64,000 nt of DNA from Methyloversatilis thermotolerans (GCF_000372885.1 NZ_KB889967.1:1918655-1982654), one strand, 5' to 3'. Numbered from the stretch's first letter, positions 53,166 through 63,197 are shown. A program made the numbers and translations. The notes: generated from the sequence alone by a model not told the origin.

Positions 53166-54394
53166 AGCCCGTTCGCTTTGCGCGTAGCCGCGCACTCGGA
53201 CTGTTGTTGCGCAATGTGCTGTTCCTGTCGTCGATGTCGGTACCGATGGCCATCGGTTCCGGTCAGTCGATGCCGGACGCGGTGCGCTATTCCGACAGCG
53301 GTCCGGAGCCCATGCTGGAACAGGCATTCCGCCAGATCGAGCACAAGCGCCTCGATCTGGCGCTGCGTCAGATCGACGCCCTGCTGGAGCAGTGGCCGAA
53401 TTTCCGTCTGGCGCATCTCATCCGGGGCGATCTGCTGCTGGCGCGCGCCAGCGCGTTAACCACTTTCGGCAACGTACCCAATGCACCGCAGGACCGGCTG
53501 GCCGATCTGCGCGACGAAGCGATCGCACGCATCCGCGCCTATCGCGACAAGCCGCCCGTGGATCGCGTGCCGCGCTACCTGCTGCAGATGGCCGCCGACC
53601 AGCGTCACGCCGTGGTGGTGGATGCGCGCCGCTCCCGCCTCTATCTGTACGAGAACATCGATGGCAAGCCTCGCTTCGTCGCCGACTGGTATGTGTCGCA
53701 CGGCCGGCTGGGCATAGAGAAGATGCGTGAGGGGGACAAGAAGACACCGGTGGGCGTGTATCGCGTGACCGGCTTTCTGCCACCGGAACGGCTGACCGAC
53801 TTCTATGGTGCCGGCGCGTTGCCGCTGAACTATCCCAATGCCTGGGACCGCAAGCTCGGACGAAACGGCCACGGCATCTGGCTGCACGGTACGCCATCGG
53901 ATACCTTTTCGCGTCCGCCGCGCGCCTCCGACGGCTGTGTCGTGCTCGCCAATCCCGATTTCCAGGCCCTGCACAACTATGTGCAGGGTGCATCGGTGCC
54001 GGTCATCATCAGCGAACAGGTGGAATGGCTCACGCTGGACGACTGGCAGGCGGAACGCACCACCTTCAACCGCGCACTCGAGCAGTGGCGCAGCGACTGG
54101 GAAAGCCGCGACAGTGACCGTCTGCTGTCGCACTATTCGTCGGAGTTCCGCGCCGACGGCAAGGACTACGCCACGTTTGCGAAATCCAAGCGCGAAGTGA
54201 ATGCGTCCAAGCAGTGGGTGAAAGTGTCGATCAGCAATGTGAGCACCTTCCGCAACCCCGGGCGCGACGAGATGGTCGTGGTCACCTTCGACCAGGACTA
54301 CCGTAGCAACAACCTGTCCAATGTGATGCGCAAACAACAGTACTGGCGCAAGGAAAACGGCCAGTGGCGCATCGTTTTCGAGGGCGCGGCCTGA
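53162..54394 (+). CDS. L,D-transpeptidase (YkuD) with NTF2-like C-terminal domain
   Basis: 410 residues. Hydrophobic N-terminus (about 10-32, signal or anchor), a short helical region (50-130), YkuD domain (about 148-285) and the NTF2/Cds6-like domain (about 300-408). The catalytic motif is IWLHGTPSD followed by ASDGCVV with His242, Ser256 and Cys259. Such enzymes make 3-3 cross-links or attach proteins to peptidoglycan. ATG overlaps the TPR gene stop. Sits before two cyclophilin genes. Confidence 0.9.
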   Translation: MKPVRFARSRALGLLLRNVLFLSSMSVPMAIGSGQSMPDAVRYSDSGPEPMLEQAFRQIEHKRLDLALRQIDALLEQWPNFRLAHLIRGDLLLARASALTTFGNVPNAPQDRLADLRDEAIARIRAYRDKPPVDRVPRYLLQMAADQRHAVVVDARRSRLYLYENIDGKPRFVADWYVSHGRLGIEKMREGDKKTPVGVYRVTGFLPPERLTDFYGAGALPLNYPNAWDRKLGRNGHGIWLHGTPSDTFSRPPRASDGCVVLANPDFQALHNYVQGASVPVIISEQVEWLTLDDWQAERTTFNRALEQWRSDWESRDSDRLLSHYSSEFRADGKDYATFAKSKREVNASKQWVKVSISNVSTFRNPGRDEMVVVTFDQDYRSNNLSNVMRKQQYWRKENGQWRIVFEGAA

Positions 54395-54455
54395 ACCCTG
54401 CGGTACGCCGCATGGTCTGTCCGCCTCAACCCGCAACATCCCCACGGAGAACCCG

Positions 54456-55031
54456 ATGAAGAAAATCCTGCTCGGCCTGCTGGCCGGACTGATGCCGCTG
54501 CTGGCGCTGGCAGCCAACCCGCAGGTCGAACTGAAGACCTCGCAGGGCACTATCGTGATCGAGCTCTACCCCGAAGCCGCACCGGTCACCGTCGACAATT
54601 TCGTGCAGTATGTGAAAGCCGGCTTCTACGATGGCCTGGTGTTCCACCGCGTGATCGACGGCTTCATGATCCAGGGTGGCGGCTTCGACGCCCAGATGAA
54701 CCAGAAGACCACGCGCGCGTCGATACGCAACGAGGCGAAGCAGGCGCTGGAGAAGGGCGTGCGCAACGCGCCCGGCAGCATCGCGATGGCGCGCACCAAT
54801 GACCCGAATTCGGCCACCGGCCAGTTCTTCATCAATCTGGTGGACAACCGCATGCTGGACTACCCGGCACGCGATGGCTACGGCTACGCCGCCTTCGGTC
54901 GCGTGGTGAAGGGCATGGAAGTGGTGAGCAATATCGGCCGCACCCGTACCGGCAACGTCGGCCCCTTCCAGGACGTACCGCTGACGCCGATCACCATACA
55001 ATCGGCACGCATGATCGAAACACAACCCTGA
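54456..55031 (+). CDS. ppiA: Periplasmic peptidyl-prolyl cis-trans isomerase A
   Basis: 191 residues. Signal peptide MKKILLGLLAGLMPLLALA cleaved before ANPQVEL. Cyclophilin core: [49 protein letters not shown]. It catalyses proline isomerisation in exported proteins. ATG preceded by ACGGAG. Confidence 0.96.
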   Translation: MKKILLGLLAGLMPLLALAANPQVELKTSQGTIVIELYPEAAPVTVDNFVQYVKAGFYDGLVFHRVIDGFMIQGGGFDAQMNQKTTRASIRNEAKQALEKGVRNAPGSIAMARTNDPNSATGQFFINLVDNRMLDYPARDGYGYAAFGRVVKGMEVVSNIGRTRTGNVGPFQDVPLTPITIQSARMIETQP

Positions 55032-55103
55032 GCGCGCACGCGATTCCGCGCCCGCGCGCACGCTCGAACCCGCGCCCTCGTGGCGCCCACCGGAGAAATC
55101 ATC

Positions 55104-55592
55104 ATGGTCAGACTGCACACCAATCACGGCGTCATCACGCTCGAACTGGACGCGGAAAAGGCGCCGGAAACCGTCGCCAATTTCCTGTCCTATGTCGAGT
55201 CGGGTCACTACGACAACACCATCTTCCATCGCGTGATCGGCAATTTCATGATCCAGGGCGGCGGCTTCGAGCCGGGCATGAAGCAGAAGGACACCCAGGC
55301 GCCGATCAAGAATGAAGCCGGCAACGGCCTGTCGAATACGGTCGGCACCATCGCGATGGCGCGCACCTCCGATCCGCACTCGGCCACCGCGCAGTTCTTC
55401 ATCAACGTGAACGACAACCTCTTCCTGGACAAGGAAGGCGCGCAGGACGGCTGGGGCTACTGTGTGTTCGGCAAGGTGAGCGACGGCATGGACGTGGTGA
55501 ACAAGATCAAGGCGGTGCGCACCGGCCGCTCCGGTTTCCACCAGGACGTGCCGGTCGAGGACGTGGTGATCGAACGCGCCGAAGTGGCCTGA
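55104..55592 (+). CDS. ppiB: Cytoplasmic peptidyl-prolyl cis-trans isomerase B
   Basis: 162 residues from [21 protein letters not shown], no signal peptide. Cyclophilin core [56 protein letters not shown] paralogue of the adjacent ppiA; tandem duplication with different cell location is common in betaproteobacteria. The start is supported by CGGAG. Confidence 0.96.
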   Translation: MVRLHTNHGVITLELDAEKAPETVANFLSYVESGHYDNTIFHRVIGNFMIQGGGFEPGMKQKDTQAPIKNEAGNGLSNTVGTIAMARTSDPHSATAQFFINVNDNLFLDKEGAQDGWGYCVFGKVSDGMDVVNKIKAVRTGRSGFHQDVPVEDVVIERAEVA

Positions 55593-55609
55593 GTGCCGGC
55601 CGTTTCCGC

Positions 55610-56368
55610 GTGGACCTGATCTGTTCCGATCTGCACCTGTCGGCCGCCACGCCAGCACTGAACGCGGCCTTCGTGGCCCTGCTCGAAGGTCGCGCGCGGC
55701 AGGCGCAACGGGTATTCCTGCTGGGCGATCTGTTCGAGGCCTGGACCGGCGACGAGGATGTGGATGATCCGGGCTGTCGCCCGGTCATCCATGCACTGCG
55801 GGCGCTCAGCGATGCCGGCTGCGAAATCCATGTGCTGCCGGGCAACCGCGACTTCCTGCTCGGTGCCGGTTTCGCCGCAGCGACCGGCGCGCGCATCCAC
55901 GGCGACTGGATGATTGCCGACATCGCCGGCGAGCGCACGCTGCTGCTGCACGGCGACACGCTGTGCACCGACGATCTGCCCTATATGCAGTTCCGCGCCA
56001 TGGTGCGCAACCCGCAATGGCAGGCCGCGTTTCTCGCCCGACCGCTGGCCGAGCGCCACGCCATGGCGGAAGACGTGCGCCGGCGCAGCAAGGAAGCCAC
56101 TGCCGGCAAGGGTGAATACCTGATGGATGCCAACGCCGATACGGTGGCCGCCACTTTCCGCCAGCACGACGTGCGGCAGATGATCCACGGCCATACCCAC
56201 AGGCCGGCCCGGCATGCGCATGAGGTCGATGGGGTGCGCTGCACGCGGCTTGTGCTGGCCGACTGGCGCGACCGCGCCTGCTGGTTCGAAGCCGACGCAC
56301 GGACGCGGGTCGCGCTCACCACTGCGGACGACGGTCAGGTCGTGCGCGACACCCGCTACCCCGACTGA
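55610..56368 (+). CDS. lpxH: UDP-2,3-diacylglucosamine diphosphatase
   Basis: 252 residues from a GTG at 55610 (translated MDLICSDLHLSAATP); no better start is available in frame. Metallophosphoesterase motifs: ICSDLHL, LLGDLFEAW, LPGNRDFLLG, LLHGDTLCTDD, and IHGHTHRPA. It cleaves UDP-diacylglucosamine to lipid X in lipid A synthesis at the inner membrane. Starts 17 bases after ppiB. Confidence 0.95.
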   Translation: MDLICSDLHLSAATPALNAAFVALLEGRARQAQRVFLLGDLFEAWTGDEDVDDPGCRPVIHALRALSDAGCEIHVLPGNRDFLLGAGFAAATGARIHGDWMIADIAGERTLLLHGDTLCTDDLPYMQFRAMVRNPQWQAAFLARPLAERHAMAEDVRRRSKEATAGKGEYLMDANADTVAATFRQHDVRQMIHGHTHRPARHAHEVDGVRCTRLVLADWRDRACWFEADARTRVALTTADDGQVVRDTRYPD

Positions 56369-56379
56369 GGACATTCACG

Positions 56380-56805
56380 ATGAGCACCGACGAACTGCGC
56401 ATCCGCCTCGCCGCGGACGGCCGCATCGAATGCCGGCGCGGCGACGCCGCCCCGGCCCTGACTTTCGACCCGCACTTCTTCGGCCGTCCCGACAGCAACG
56501 AAGCGCAGGCGGCACTCGGCCGCTTCGTGTTCGCGCTGCTGCAGACGGTGGCGCCAGCCGCCGCGGACACACGCGATGCCGTACTCCCCGCCGACGATCC
56601 GGACAGCCCGGCTGCGCTGTACCAGCAGTTCGTCGACCTGCAGAACCGCGCGATGAAGGAGTATTCGGACAGCCTGCTCGCGATGGCGGAACAGGCGCTG
56701 CAGCGCTCCGCCGCCGGCGGCTTCGAACAGGCCATAGACGCGCTGAAGGACTGGCCCACCATCAAGGGCGTGGCCAACATGATGTTCGCGCGCGGGCCGC
56801 AGTAA
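56380..56805 (+). CDS. Conserved-looking hypothetical protein, small and helical
   Basis: 141 residues, not recognised. It begins MSTDELRIRLAADGRIECRRG and looks like a short beta-rich N-terminus (LTFDPHFFGRPD) followed by amphipathic helices (LYQQFVDLQNRAMKEYSD, ALQRSAAGGFEQAIDAL). No signal peptide, membrane segment or cysteine cluster. It starts 11 bases after lpxH and ends 69 bases before the convergent sensor kinase, so it is probably cotranscribed with lpxH. Codon use resembles its neighbours. No function is proposed. Confidence 0.75.
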   Translation: MSTDELRIRLAADGRIECRRGDAAPALTFDPHFFGRPDSNEAQAALGRFVFALLQTVAPAAADTRDAVLPADDPDSPAALYQQFVDLQNRAMKEYSDSLLAMAEQALQRSAAGGFEQAIDALKDWPTIKGVANMMFARGPQ

Positions 56806-56874
56806 GCCGAACCGGGCCGATGCGCGCGATGCGACTCCGCTCGGCATGAACATCGCACAACCGAGGGCGGGCGC

Positions 56875-58224
56875 TCAGCGCGCGGCCGCCGGAAACCGTA
56901 CCTGTACCCGCGCCCCCGGGCGGCCGTCCCTGGGTTCGAGCGCATGGGCGTCGGCCTCATGCAGGCGCGCGATTTCGCGCACGATGGCCAGGCCCAGGCC
57001 ACTGCCCTGCCCGCCCGACTGCGGGCAACGGTAGAAGCGTTCGAACACCCGCTCCCGGTCCTCGGCCGGAATGCCCGGGCCGTCATCCTCGACCTCGATG
57101 AAGGCGTGGCCGTCCTCGACGCCGGTACGCACCGTCACGCGGGCGCCGGCTGGCGCGTAGATGAGCGCGTTGTCGATCAAGTTGGACAGCACTTCACGCA
57201 GCAGCCAGGTGGAGCCGATGATGCGCGCCGATCCCGCTTCAAGGCCGATGTCCATCTGTCGCGCGAGCGCGCGGTCGTGCGCGTCGGCCACCGCCTGTGC
57301 GGCGAGATCGGCCAGTTCGACCTGGTGCTGGTCGTGACCGGCGGCCGCCTCCGGCGTGGCACGCGCCAGCGCCAGCAACTGATGGGCGAGATGGCCGATG
57401 CGGTGGGCGGCGGTGAGCAACTGGCGTATGCGGCCCTGCTGCGCCGGCGGCACCTCTTCGTGCGCCAGTTCGAGCTGGGTCTGCAGCCCGGCCAGTGGCG
57501 TGCGCAACTGGTGTGCCGCATCGGCCAGAAACTTCTGCTGCGACTCCGATGCGCTGCGCAGGCGCGCAAGCAAGCGGTTCATCGCGCTCACCAGCGGCAT
57601 GGCTTCCGCCGGCACACCATCCACCGGCAGCAAACCGAGATCGCGCGCCGAGCGCGCCTCGATCTCGCGGCTCAGCGCGCGCAGCGGGCGCAGGCCCAGG
57701 CTCACGGCGGAAATGACCAGCACCAGGGCGACCAGCATGAAGGTGAGGTTGGGCCACATGACCGCAAACAGGATGCGGTCCGCCACCGCCTGCCGCTTGT
57801 GCATGGTTTCCGCGACCACCACGGTCACCATGCCGGCGCTGGTGGGCGTACGCAATGCGGCGATGCGCACCGGCTGACCGTCCAGTTCGCCATCGCCCAC
57901 CTGCAGCGTATCGCCGGCCTCCATCGCGGGCAGTTCCGGACGGCCGGCCAGCGTGTCCCCGTCCGGCGCGATGACGCGGAAGAACAGTTCGTCGCCGGAA
58001 CCGCGCAGGATGCGTATCACGTCCTCCGGCAATGTCACCTCGATGCCGGGCGGACGTACCCGGATGCGCGCCGCGATCGCCGCGGCGGCATCGGCCAGCT
58101 CGTGGTCGTAGGCGTCGTTTGCCTGGTCCAGCGCGAAACGGTAATCGAGCAACAGGCTCACTCCGAGCAGCAGCACCAGCGGCACCAGCAGCAGGGCAAG
58201 CAGGCGCAGCCGTATGCTCTTCAT
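56875..58224 (-). CDS. Sensor histidine kinase (TctE/QseC-like) of the efflux operon
   Basis: 449 residues from MKSIRLRLLALLLVPLVLLLG; the ATG overlaps the regulator stop (ATGA). Two transmembrane helices (about 8-26 and 155-176) flank a ~125-residue periplasmic domain resembling the 2CSK_N domain of TctE-type kinases. HAMP-like linker, HisKA with His238 in DAAHQLRTPLAGLQ, and HATPase (NALIYAPAG, DDGPGIP, GSGLGLAIV). The periplasmic part has no His- or Met-rich metal motif, so its link to metals rests on the operon. Confidence 0.9.
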   Translation of the reverse strand: MKSIRLRLLALLLVPLVLLLGVSLLLDYRFALDQANDAYDHELADAAAAIAARIRVRPPGIEVTLPEDVIRILRGSGDELFFRVIAPDGDTLAGRPELPAMEAGDTLQVGDGELDGQPVRIAALRTPTSAGMVTVVVAETMHKRQAVADRILFAVMWPNLTFMLVALVLVISAVSLGLRPLRALSREIEARSARDLGLLPVDGVPAEAMPLVSAMNRLLARLRSASESQQKFLADAAHQLRTPLAGLQTQLELAHEEVPPAQQGRIRQLLTAAHRIGHLAHQLLALARATPEAAAGHDQHQVELADLAAQAVADAHDRALARQMDIGLEAGSARIIGSTWLLREVLSNLIDNALIYAPAGARVTVRTGVEDGHAFIEVEDDGPGIPAEDRERVFERFYRCPQSGGQGSGLGLAIVREIARLHEADAHALEPRDGRPGARVQVRFPAAAR

Positions 58225-58892
58225 CGCGCCGGGGCTTCCATGCGGTAACCGAGCCCGCGCACGGTGAGGATGCGCACACCACCCGGTTCGAGCTTGGCAC
58301 GCAGCCGCGACACATAAAGCTCCACCGCATTCATGTTCAGTTCGCGATCCCAGGCACTGAGGCTTTCCAGAATCTTTTCCTTGGCGACCACGCGCGGTGC
58401 GGCCAGCAGCAGCAGTTCCAGGGTCGCCCACTCGCGGCCGGTCAGCGCCAGCGGCGCGCTGCCAAGCATGGCTTCGCGCGTGCCCATGTCCAGCGTGAGC
58501 GCGCCATGCACGATGACCGACGAAGCGACCGCACGGCTGCGGCGTATCAGCGCCCGCACGCGCGCCACCAGCTCACTCAGATGGAAAGGCTTGATCAGGT
58601 AGTCATCGGCGCCCAGTTCCAGCGCATCGACGCGGTCTTCCAGCGTGTCGCGCGCGGTCAGTATCAGTACCGGCAATGCCACGCCCTCGCGCCGCAGGCG
58701 CCGCACCAGTTCCAGTCCGTCCATGCGCGGCAGCCCGATATCGATCACCGCCAGATCGTAATGGGTGAGCTTGAGGCTGCCGAGTGCGGCTTCCGCGGTA
58801 TCGATCAGGTCGACATTGAAGCCCTGGGCGGAAAGCCCCTCGCACACGCCGCTGGCAAGCAGCGCATCATCCTCGACCAGCAGCAGACGCAT
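58221..58892 (-). CDS. OmpR-family response regulator of the efflux operon
   Basis: 223 residues from the ATG at 58892 (MRLLLVEDDALLASG), with GAGG just upstream; an in-frame GTG three codons earlier is the alternative. Receiver domain with Asp51 (AVIDIGLPRMDGLE) and Lys101 (IKPF), then a winged-helix DNA-binding domain (SAWDRELNMNAVELYVSRLRAKL and VRGLGYRME). It overlaps the RND gene by 26 bases and the sensor gene by 4. Confidence 0.93.
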   Translation of the reverse strand: MRLLLVEDDALLASGVCEGLSAQGFNVDLIDTAEAALGSLKLTHYDLAVIDIGLPRMDGLELVRRLRREGVALPVLILTARDTLEDRVDALELGADDYLIKPFHLSELVARVRALIRRSRAVASSVIVHGALTLDMGTREAMLGSAPLALTGREWATLELLLLAAPRVVAKEKILESLSAWDRELNMNAVELYVSRLRAKLEPGGVRILTVRGLGYRMEAPAR

Positions 58893-61800
58893 TGTCCTCA
58901 CCCGTTACCGCACCATGGGTGCCATCGTAGCGCGCCGGAGGGATGGCGAAGCGCGCGTACAGCGTGGGCAGCAGCAGCAGTGTGAACAGCGTGGCGGAAA
59001 TGACGCCGCCGACGATCACCACGGCGAATGGCCGCTGGGTCTCCGAGCCGATGGCGTGCGACAGCGCGGCCGGCAGCAGACCGAGGCCGGCCATCAGCGC
59101 CGTCATCAGGATGGGACGCAGTCGGGACACCGCGCCTTCGATGACGGCTGTCGACGCCGACCGTCCGTTCTCCAGCAGTTCCACGATCTGCTCCACCATG
59201 ATGACGCCGTTCTGCACCGATATGCCGGCCACCGCGATGAAACCCACGGCTGCCGACACCGACAGGTGCAACCCGGCCAGCCACAGCCCGACCAGCCCGC
59301 CAACCAGCGTGAAGGGCACCAGCGCCATGATGAGCGCCGCCACGCGCATCGAGCGGAAGGACCAGAACAGCAGCGAGAAGATGGCGAGCAGGCTGATCGG
59401 TACGATGACGGCGAGCCGCTTCATCGCACGCTGCTGGTTCTCGAACTGCCCGCCCCAGCTCATGCGGTAGCCCGCCGGCAGGCGGACTTCGCGCTCCACC
59501 GCCTGCATGGCTTCGGCAACGAAACTGCCCTGGTCGCGACCGATCAGATTGGCCTTCACCGCCACATTGCGTCCGCCGGCCTCGCGCTGGATGCGCGAGG
59601 CGCCCTGGCGGATTTCGATGTCGGCCAGTTCGGACAATGGCAGCGAGCCGCCAGCCGGCACGGACACCTCGAGGCGCCCGAGATCCTCGACCGCGTCGCG
59701 ATACGGCTTGTCCAGCCGCACCACCACATCGAACACGCGCTCGCCTTCGTAGAAGTGGCCGACCGCACGGCCGCCGAAAGCGGTTTCCACCAGCGCGGAC
59801 ACGTCGCCCACGCGCAGGCCCTGACGCGCCAGGCGCGCGCGGTCGGGCGTCACCACGATTTCGGTCTGCCCGCCGGTCTTGATCGCCGCCACGTCGGTGC
59901 TGCCGCGGATGCGCGCCAGAATGGCGGCCACCTGGTCGGCCTTGTCCTGCAGGATGTCCAGATTGGGACCGAATATCTTGACCGCCACCTCGCCCTTCAC
60001 GCCGGACAGCGTTTCCTCGACATTGTCCTGGATCACCTGCGAGAAGTTGGTGGGCAGACCGGGTATCGCCCGCAGCTTCGCCGTCATGTCGGCCACCAGC
60101 GCCTCCTTGCTGGCGAAATGCCACTGGCTGCGCGGCTGCAGGTCGGCCAGCACCTCGATATTGTTCGGGCCTTTGGGATCGGTGCCCTCGTCCGGCCGCC
60201 CGACCTGGGTGAGCACGCTTTTCACTTCCGGATACTGGCGCAGCAGCGCGCGGATGTCGCGTTCGACTTCCTTGGACTGGGCGAGCGCGGTGGCCGGAGC
60301 GAGCGGCACGGTGAGCCAGATATTGCCCTCGTCCAGCCTGGGCAGGAATTCGCTGCCCAGCCAGGGCACCAGAGCGAGCGATGCAGCCAGTGTGGCCGCG
60401 CAGGCCAGCAGCAGCGGGGCCATGCGCCGGCGCAGTGTGGCGAGCAGCGCACGATAGCGGTTCTGCAGCGACGCCATCCAGTGCAGATGTACTTCAGCCA
60501 TGTCCCGCTTCGTCAGCACGCCGGCCAGCAGTGTCGGTACCAGGGTGAGCGTGAGCAGGATGGCCCCCAGCAGCGAGAAGGACAGCGTGTAGGCCACCGG
60601 CGAGAAGATCTTTCCTTCCACCCGTTCGAACGTGAAGATGGGCAGAAAGGCCAGGATGATGATGGCCTTGGAGAACAGGATGGGGCGCGCAAGTCCGACC
60701 ACCGTGCTCCGCAACGCATGCAGCCGGAAGGACACCGGGTTGTCGCGCGCCGAAGCATCCTGCGCGTGAGTGGCCAAGCGCACCATGAGCGCTTCGACCA
60801 TCACCACGGCACTGTCGATGATGATGCCGAAGTCGACCGCGCCGAGCGATATCAGGTTGGCGGACACGCCGCGCGCATGCATCAGGATGAAGGCGAACAG
60901 CAGCGTAAGCGGAATGACGCTGGCAACGATGAGCGCTGCGCGCCAGTTGCGCAGGAACACGATGAGCACCGCCACCACCAGCAGCGCTCCCACCGCCAGA
61001 TTCTCGGCCACCGTGCGCACGGTGTGATCGATCAGGTCGGTGCGTTCGTAGATCGGACGCACGCGCACGCCGCGCGGTAACTGACCTTCGCTGTTCAGCC
61101 GGTCCACGCGTTCCTTGAGCGCCTCGACCACCTTGACCGCGTTCTCGCCCTTGGTCATGACGACGATGCCCTGCACCACCGAATCGTGCTCGTCGTAGGC
61201 GACCACGCCGGACGGCAGGCGCTCGCCGGTGCTTACCTCGCCCAGATCGCCCACCGTCACAGTACGGCCCTGGTCGGCACTCACCACCACGGCACGGATG
61301 TCGTCGAGGCTGCGGAACAGGCCCATGGAGCGCACCAGCAGGTTTTCCTCGCCGCGACGCAGCACACCGCCCGACGCATTGGCATTGTCGGCAGACAACG
61401 CCGACGACACCTGGTCCAGCGTCACGCCGTAGCGGCGCAGGCGGGCCGGATCGACGGCGACGTGGTATTCCTTCACCGTGCCGCCGAAACTGGTGATGTC
61501 GGCGATGCCGGGCACACGGCGCAGCGTCGGTCGCACCACCCAGTCCTGCAGTGCGCGTACCTCCGGAAGGGGCATGCCGGCTGGCGCCTCGATGATGTAG
61601 CGATACACCTCGCCCACCGCCGTGGCCAGCGGTCCGAGCTGGGCCTGCACGCCGGGCGGCAGGTCCACCGTCTGCAGCTTTTCCAGCACCTGCGAGCGCG
61701 CGAAGCGGTCCTCGGTACCGTCGGCGAACACCAGCGTGACGATGGACAGGCCGGTCATCGAGACCGAACGGATCTGCGTGGCGCGCGGCACACCGCTCAT

Positions 61801-62019
61801 TTCCCGTTCGATCGGCAGGCTGATCGAGCGCTCGACCTCTTCCGGCGACTGGCCGGGATACTGGGTGATCACCTGCACCTGCACATCCTGCACATCGGGA
61901 AAGGCCTCGATCGGCAGTTCCAGCCAGGCGCGCAGGCCGAACACGGTGAGCGCGAAGGTCATCAACAGCACGAACACGCGCTGCTGTATGGCGAAGGTGG
62001 CAATCTTGCTGAACATCAT
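58867..62019 (-). CDS. Heavy-metal RND efflux transporter (CzcA-type)
   Basis: 1050 residues. HME-RND family: N-terminal FALTVFGLRAWLELPIEAFPDV, then PGQSPEEVERSISLPIEREMSG. The TM4 motif VDFGIIIDSAVVMVEA holds Asp396, Asp402 and Glu409 with the CzcA spacing, which favours Zn/Co/Cd over the Cu/Ag (CusA) class. Two large periplasmic loops and 12 transmembrane helices are expected. MM at the start overlaps the adaptor gene stop. Confidence 0.93.
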   Translation of the reverse strand: MMFSKIATFAIQQRVFVLLMTFALTVFGLRAWLELPIEAFPDVQDVQVQVITQYPGQSPEEVERSISLPIEREMSGVPRATQIRSVSMTGLSIVTLVFADGTEDRFARSQVLEKLQTVDLPPGVQAQLGPLATAVGEVYRYIIEAPAGMPLPEVRALQDWVVRPTLRRVPGIADITSFGGTVKEYHVAVDPARLRRYGVTLDQVSSALSADNANASGGVLRRGEENLLVRSMGLFRSLDDIRAVVVSADQGRTVTVGDLGEVSTGERLPSGVVAYDEHDSVVQGIVVMTKGENAVKVVEALKERVDRLNSEGQLPRGVRVRPIYERTDLIDHTVRTVAENLAVGALLVVAVLIVFLRNWRAALIVASVIPLTLLFAFILMHARGVSANLISLGAVDFGIIIDSAVVMVEALMVRLATHAQDASARDNPVSFRLHALRSTVVGLARPILFSKAIIILAFLPIFTFERVEGKIFSPVAYTLSFSLLGAILLTLTLVPTLLAGVLTKRDMAEVHLHWMASLQNRYRALLATLRRRMAPLLLACAATLAASLALVPWLGSEFLPRLDEGNIWLTVPLAPATALAQSKEVERDIRALLRQYPEVKSVLTQVGRPDEGTDPKGPNNIEVLADLQPRSQWHFASKEALVADMTAKLRAIPGLPTNFSQVIQDNVEETLSGVKGEVAVKIFGPNLDILQDKADQVAAILARIRGSTDVAAIKTGGQTEIVVTPDRARLARQGLRVGDVSALVETAFGGRAVGHFYEGERVFDVVVRLDKPYRDAVEDLGRLEVSVPAGGSLPLSELADIEIRQGASRIQREAGGRNVAVKANLIGRDQGSFVAEAMQAVEREVRLPAGYRMSWGGQFENQQRAMKRLAVIVPISLLAIFSLLFWSFRSMRVAALIMALVPFTLVGGLVGLWLAGLHLSVSAAVGFIAVAGISVQNGVIMVEQIVELLENGRSASTAVIEGAVSRLRPILMTALMAGLGLLPAALSHAIGSETQRPFAVVIVGGVISATLFTLLLLPTLYARFAIPPARYDGTHGAVTGEDNASAAGRG

Positions 62020-63197
62020 CTGGACTCGGCGATCTCGGCATCCAGCAACAGGGCACCGCGCACCACCACGCTGTCCCCTCCCTTGAGCGCCCCAGCGTCG
62101 GCCGGCGTCACATAGGCCTCGCGTGCATCCTGGCGCAGCGCATGGACGCGCCGCTTCTCGAACCGTCCGGGCGCGGTCTGCACGAAGACCGAGGTGTACA
62201 GGCCGTCACTCACCAGGGCCGTGGTCGGCACGCGCAGCGCATGCTGGCCGCTGTCCGACAGCACCGATGCGCGCGCGAACATTTCCGGGCGCAGTTCGCC
62301 CCCCGGATTGGGCAGGCTGCAGCGCACCTGCACGCGGCGCGTCTGTGGATCCAGCAGCGGCGCGATGCGCGCGACGGTGGCGTCGAAACGACGTTCCGGC
62401 CAGGCTTCGACGCGCACGTCCAGCTTGTCGCCGACACGCAGCTTGCCCAGATCCTGTTCCGGCAGGTCGATGACCAGCCAGAGCGAGGACAGGTCGGACA
62501 CCACGAACAGCGGGCGCTCGGCATCCGGTCTCACTTCGAGCCCCGGCGTGGCATTGCGCTCGACCACGGTGCCGGCGAACGGACTGTGCAATGCCAGCGA
62601 CTGCCCGTCGCCCACACCGGCAGGCGCCAGCGCCGACAGCCGCAGTCGCGCGCGCTTCGCCTCCGCCTCGGCGGCGGCCGATTCCGCCTGCGCGACTTCG
62701 AATTCGCGCCGCGGCAACACCTCCGCCTCCATCAGCGTACGCGCGCGGTCCAGCGCCTTGCGCTTGAGATCGGCGTCCGCGTCGGCGCGTCGCTGATCGG
62801 CTGCGGCCTGGCCCAGATCCGGCGCATCGATGACCGCGAGCGCAACGCCTGCCGCGACCGTATCGCCCAGCGTCGCCCCGAGTTTCACGATCCGGCCGGC
62901 AAGCGGGCTGAACAGGCGCGCGGTGCGGTCTTCCGCCATCGCGATGCGCGCATTCAGCGGCGCCGTGACCGGAAGTTCGACATCCACTGCCGGCGCGGTC
63001 ACCACGAAGGACAGTTGGGACGCCCCGGGCGGCAAGGTCAGACCGTGCGCCGGTGCCACGGCCCCCTCGGGTCGGACGGTCGCCGGTGCACCATCCCCAC
63101 GCAAGGCGACAAGACCCGCCACCGCGAACACGGCACACGGCAAGGTCACGGCCAGCACGCGACGGCGGCGCGGGAGGAAAGAGGACAATGAGGTCAT
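62016..63197 (-). CDS. RND efflux periplasmic adaptor (CzcB-type)
   Basis: 393 residues. N-terminal membrane segment (RRRRVLAVTLPCAVFAVAGLVAL), barrel-sandwich hybrid with FSPLAGRIVKLGATLGDTV and LHSPFAGTVVERNATPG, alpha-hairpin (about 125-190), then beta-barrel and MP domains. It joins the inner-membrane pump to the outer-membrane channel. No His-rich or Met-rich extension is present. Overlaps the RND start by 4 bases. Confidence 0.92.
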   Translation of the reverse strand: MTSLSSFLPRRRRVLAVTLPCAVFAVAGLVALRGDGAPATVRPEGAVAPAHGLTLPPGASQLSFVVTAPAVDVELPVTAPLNARIAMAEDRTARLFSPLAGRIVKLGATLGDTVAAGVALAVIDAPDLGQAAADQRRADADADLKRKALDRARTLMEAEVLPRREFEVAQAESAAAEAEAKRARLRLSALAPAGVGDGQSLALHSPFAGTVVERNATPGLEVRPDAERPLFVVSDLSSLWLVIDLPEQDLGKLRVGDKLDVRVEAWPERRFDATVARIAPLLDPQTRRVQVRCSLPNPGGELRPEMFARASVLSDSGQHALRVPTTALVSDGLYTSVFVQTAPGRFEKRRVHALRQDAREAYVTPADAGALKGGDSVVVRGALLLDAEIAESR

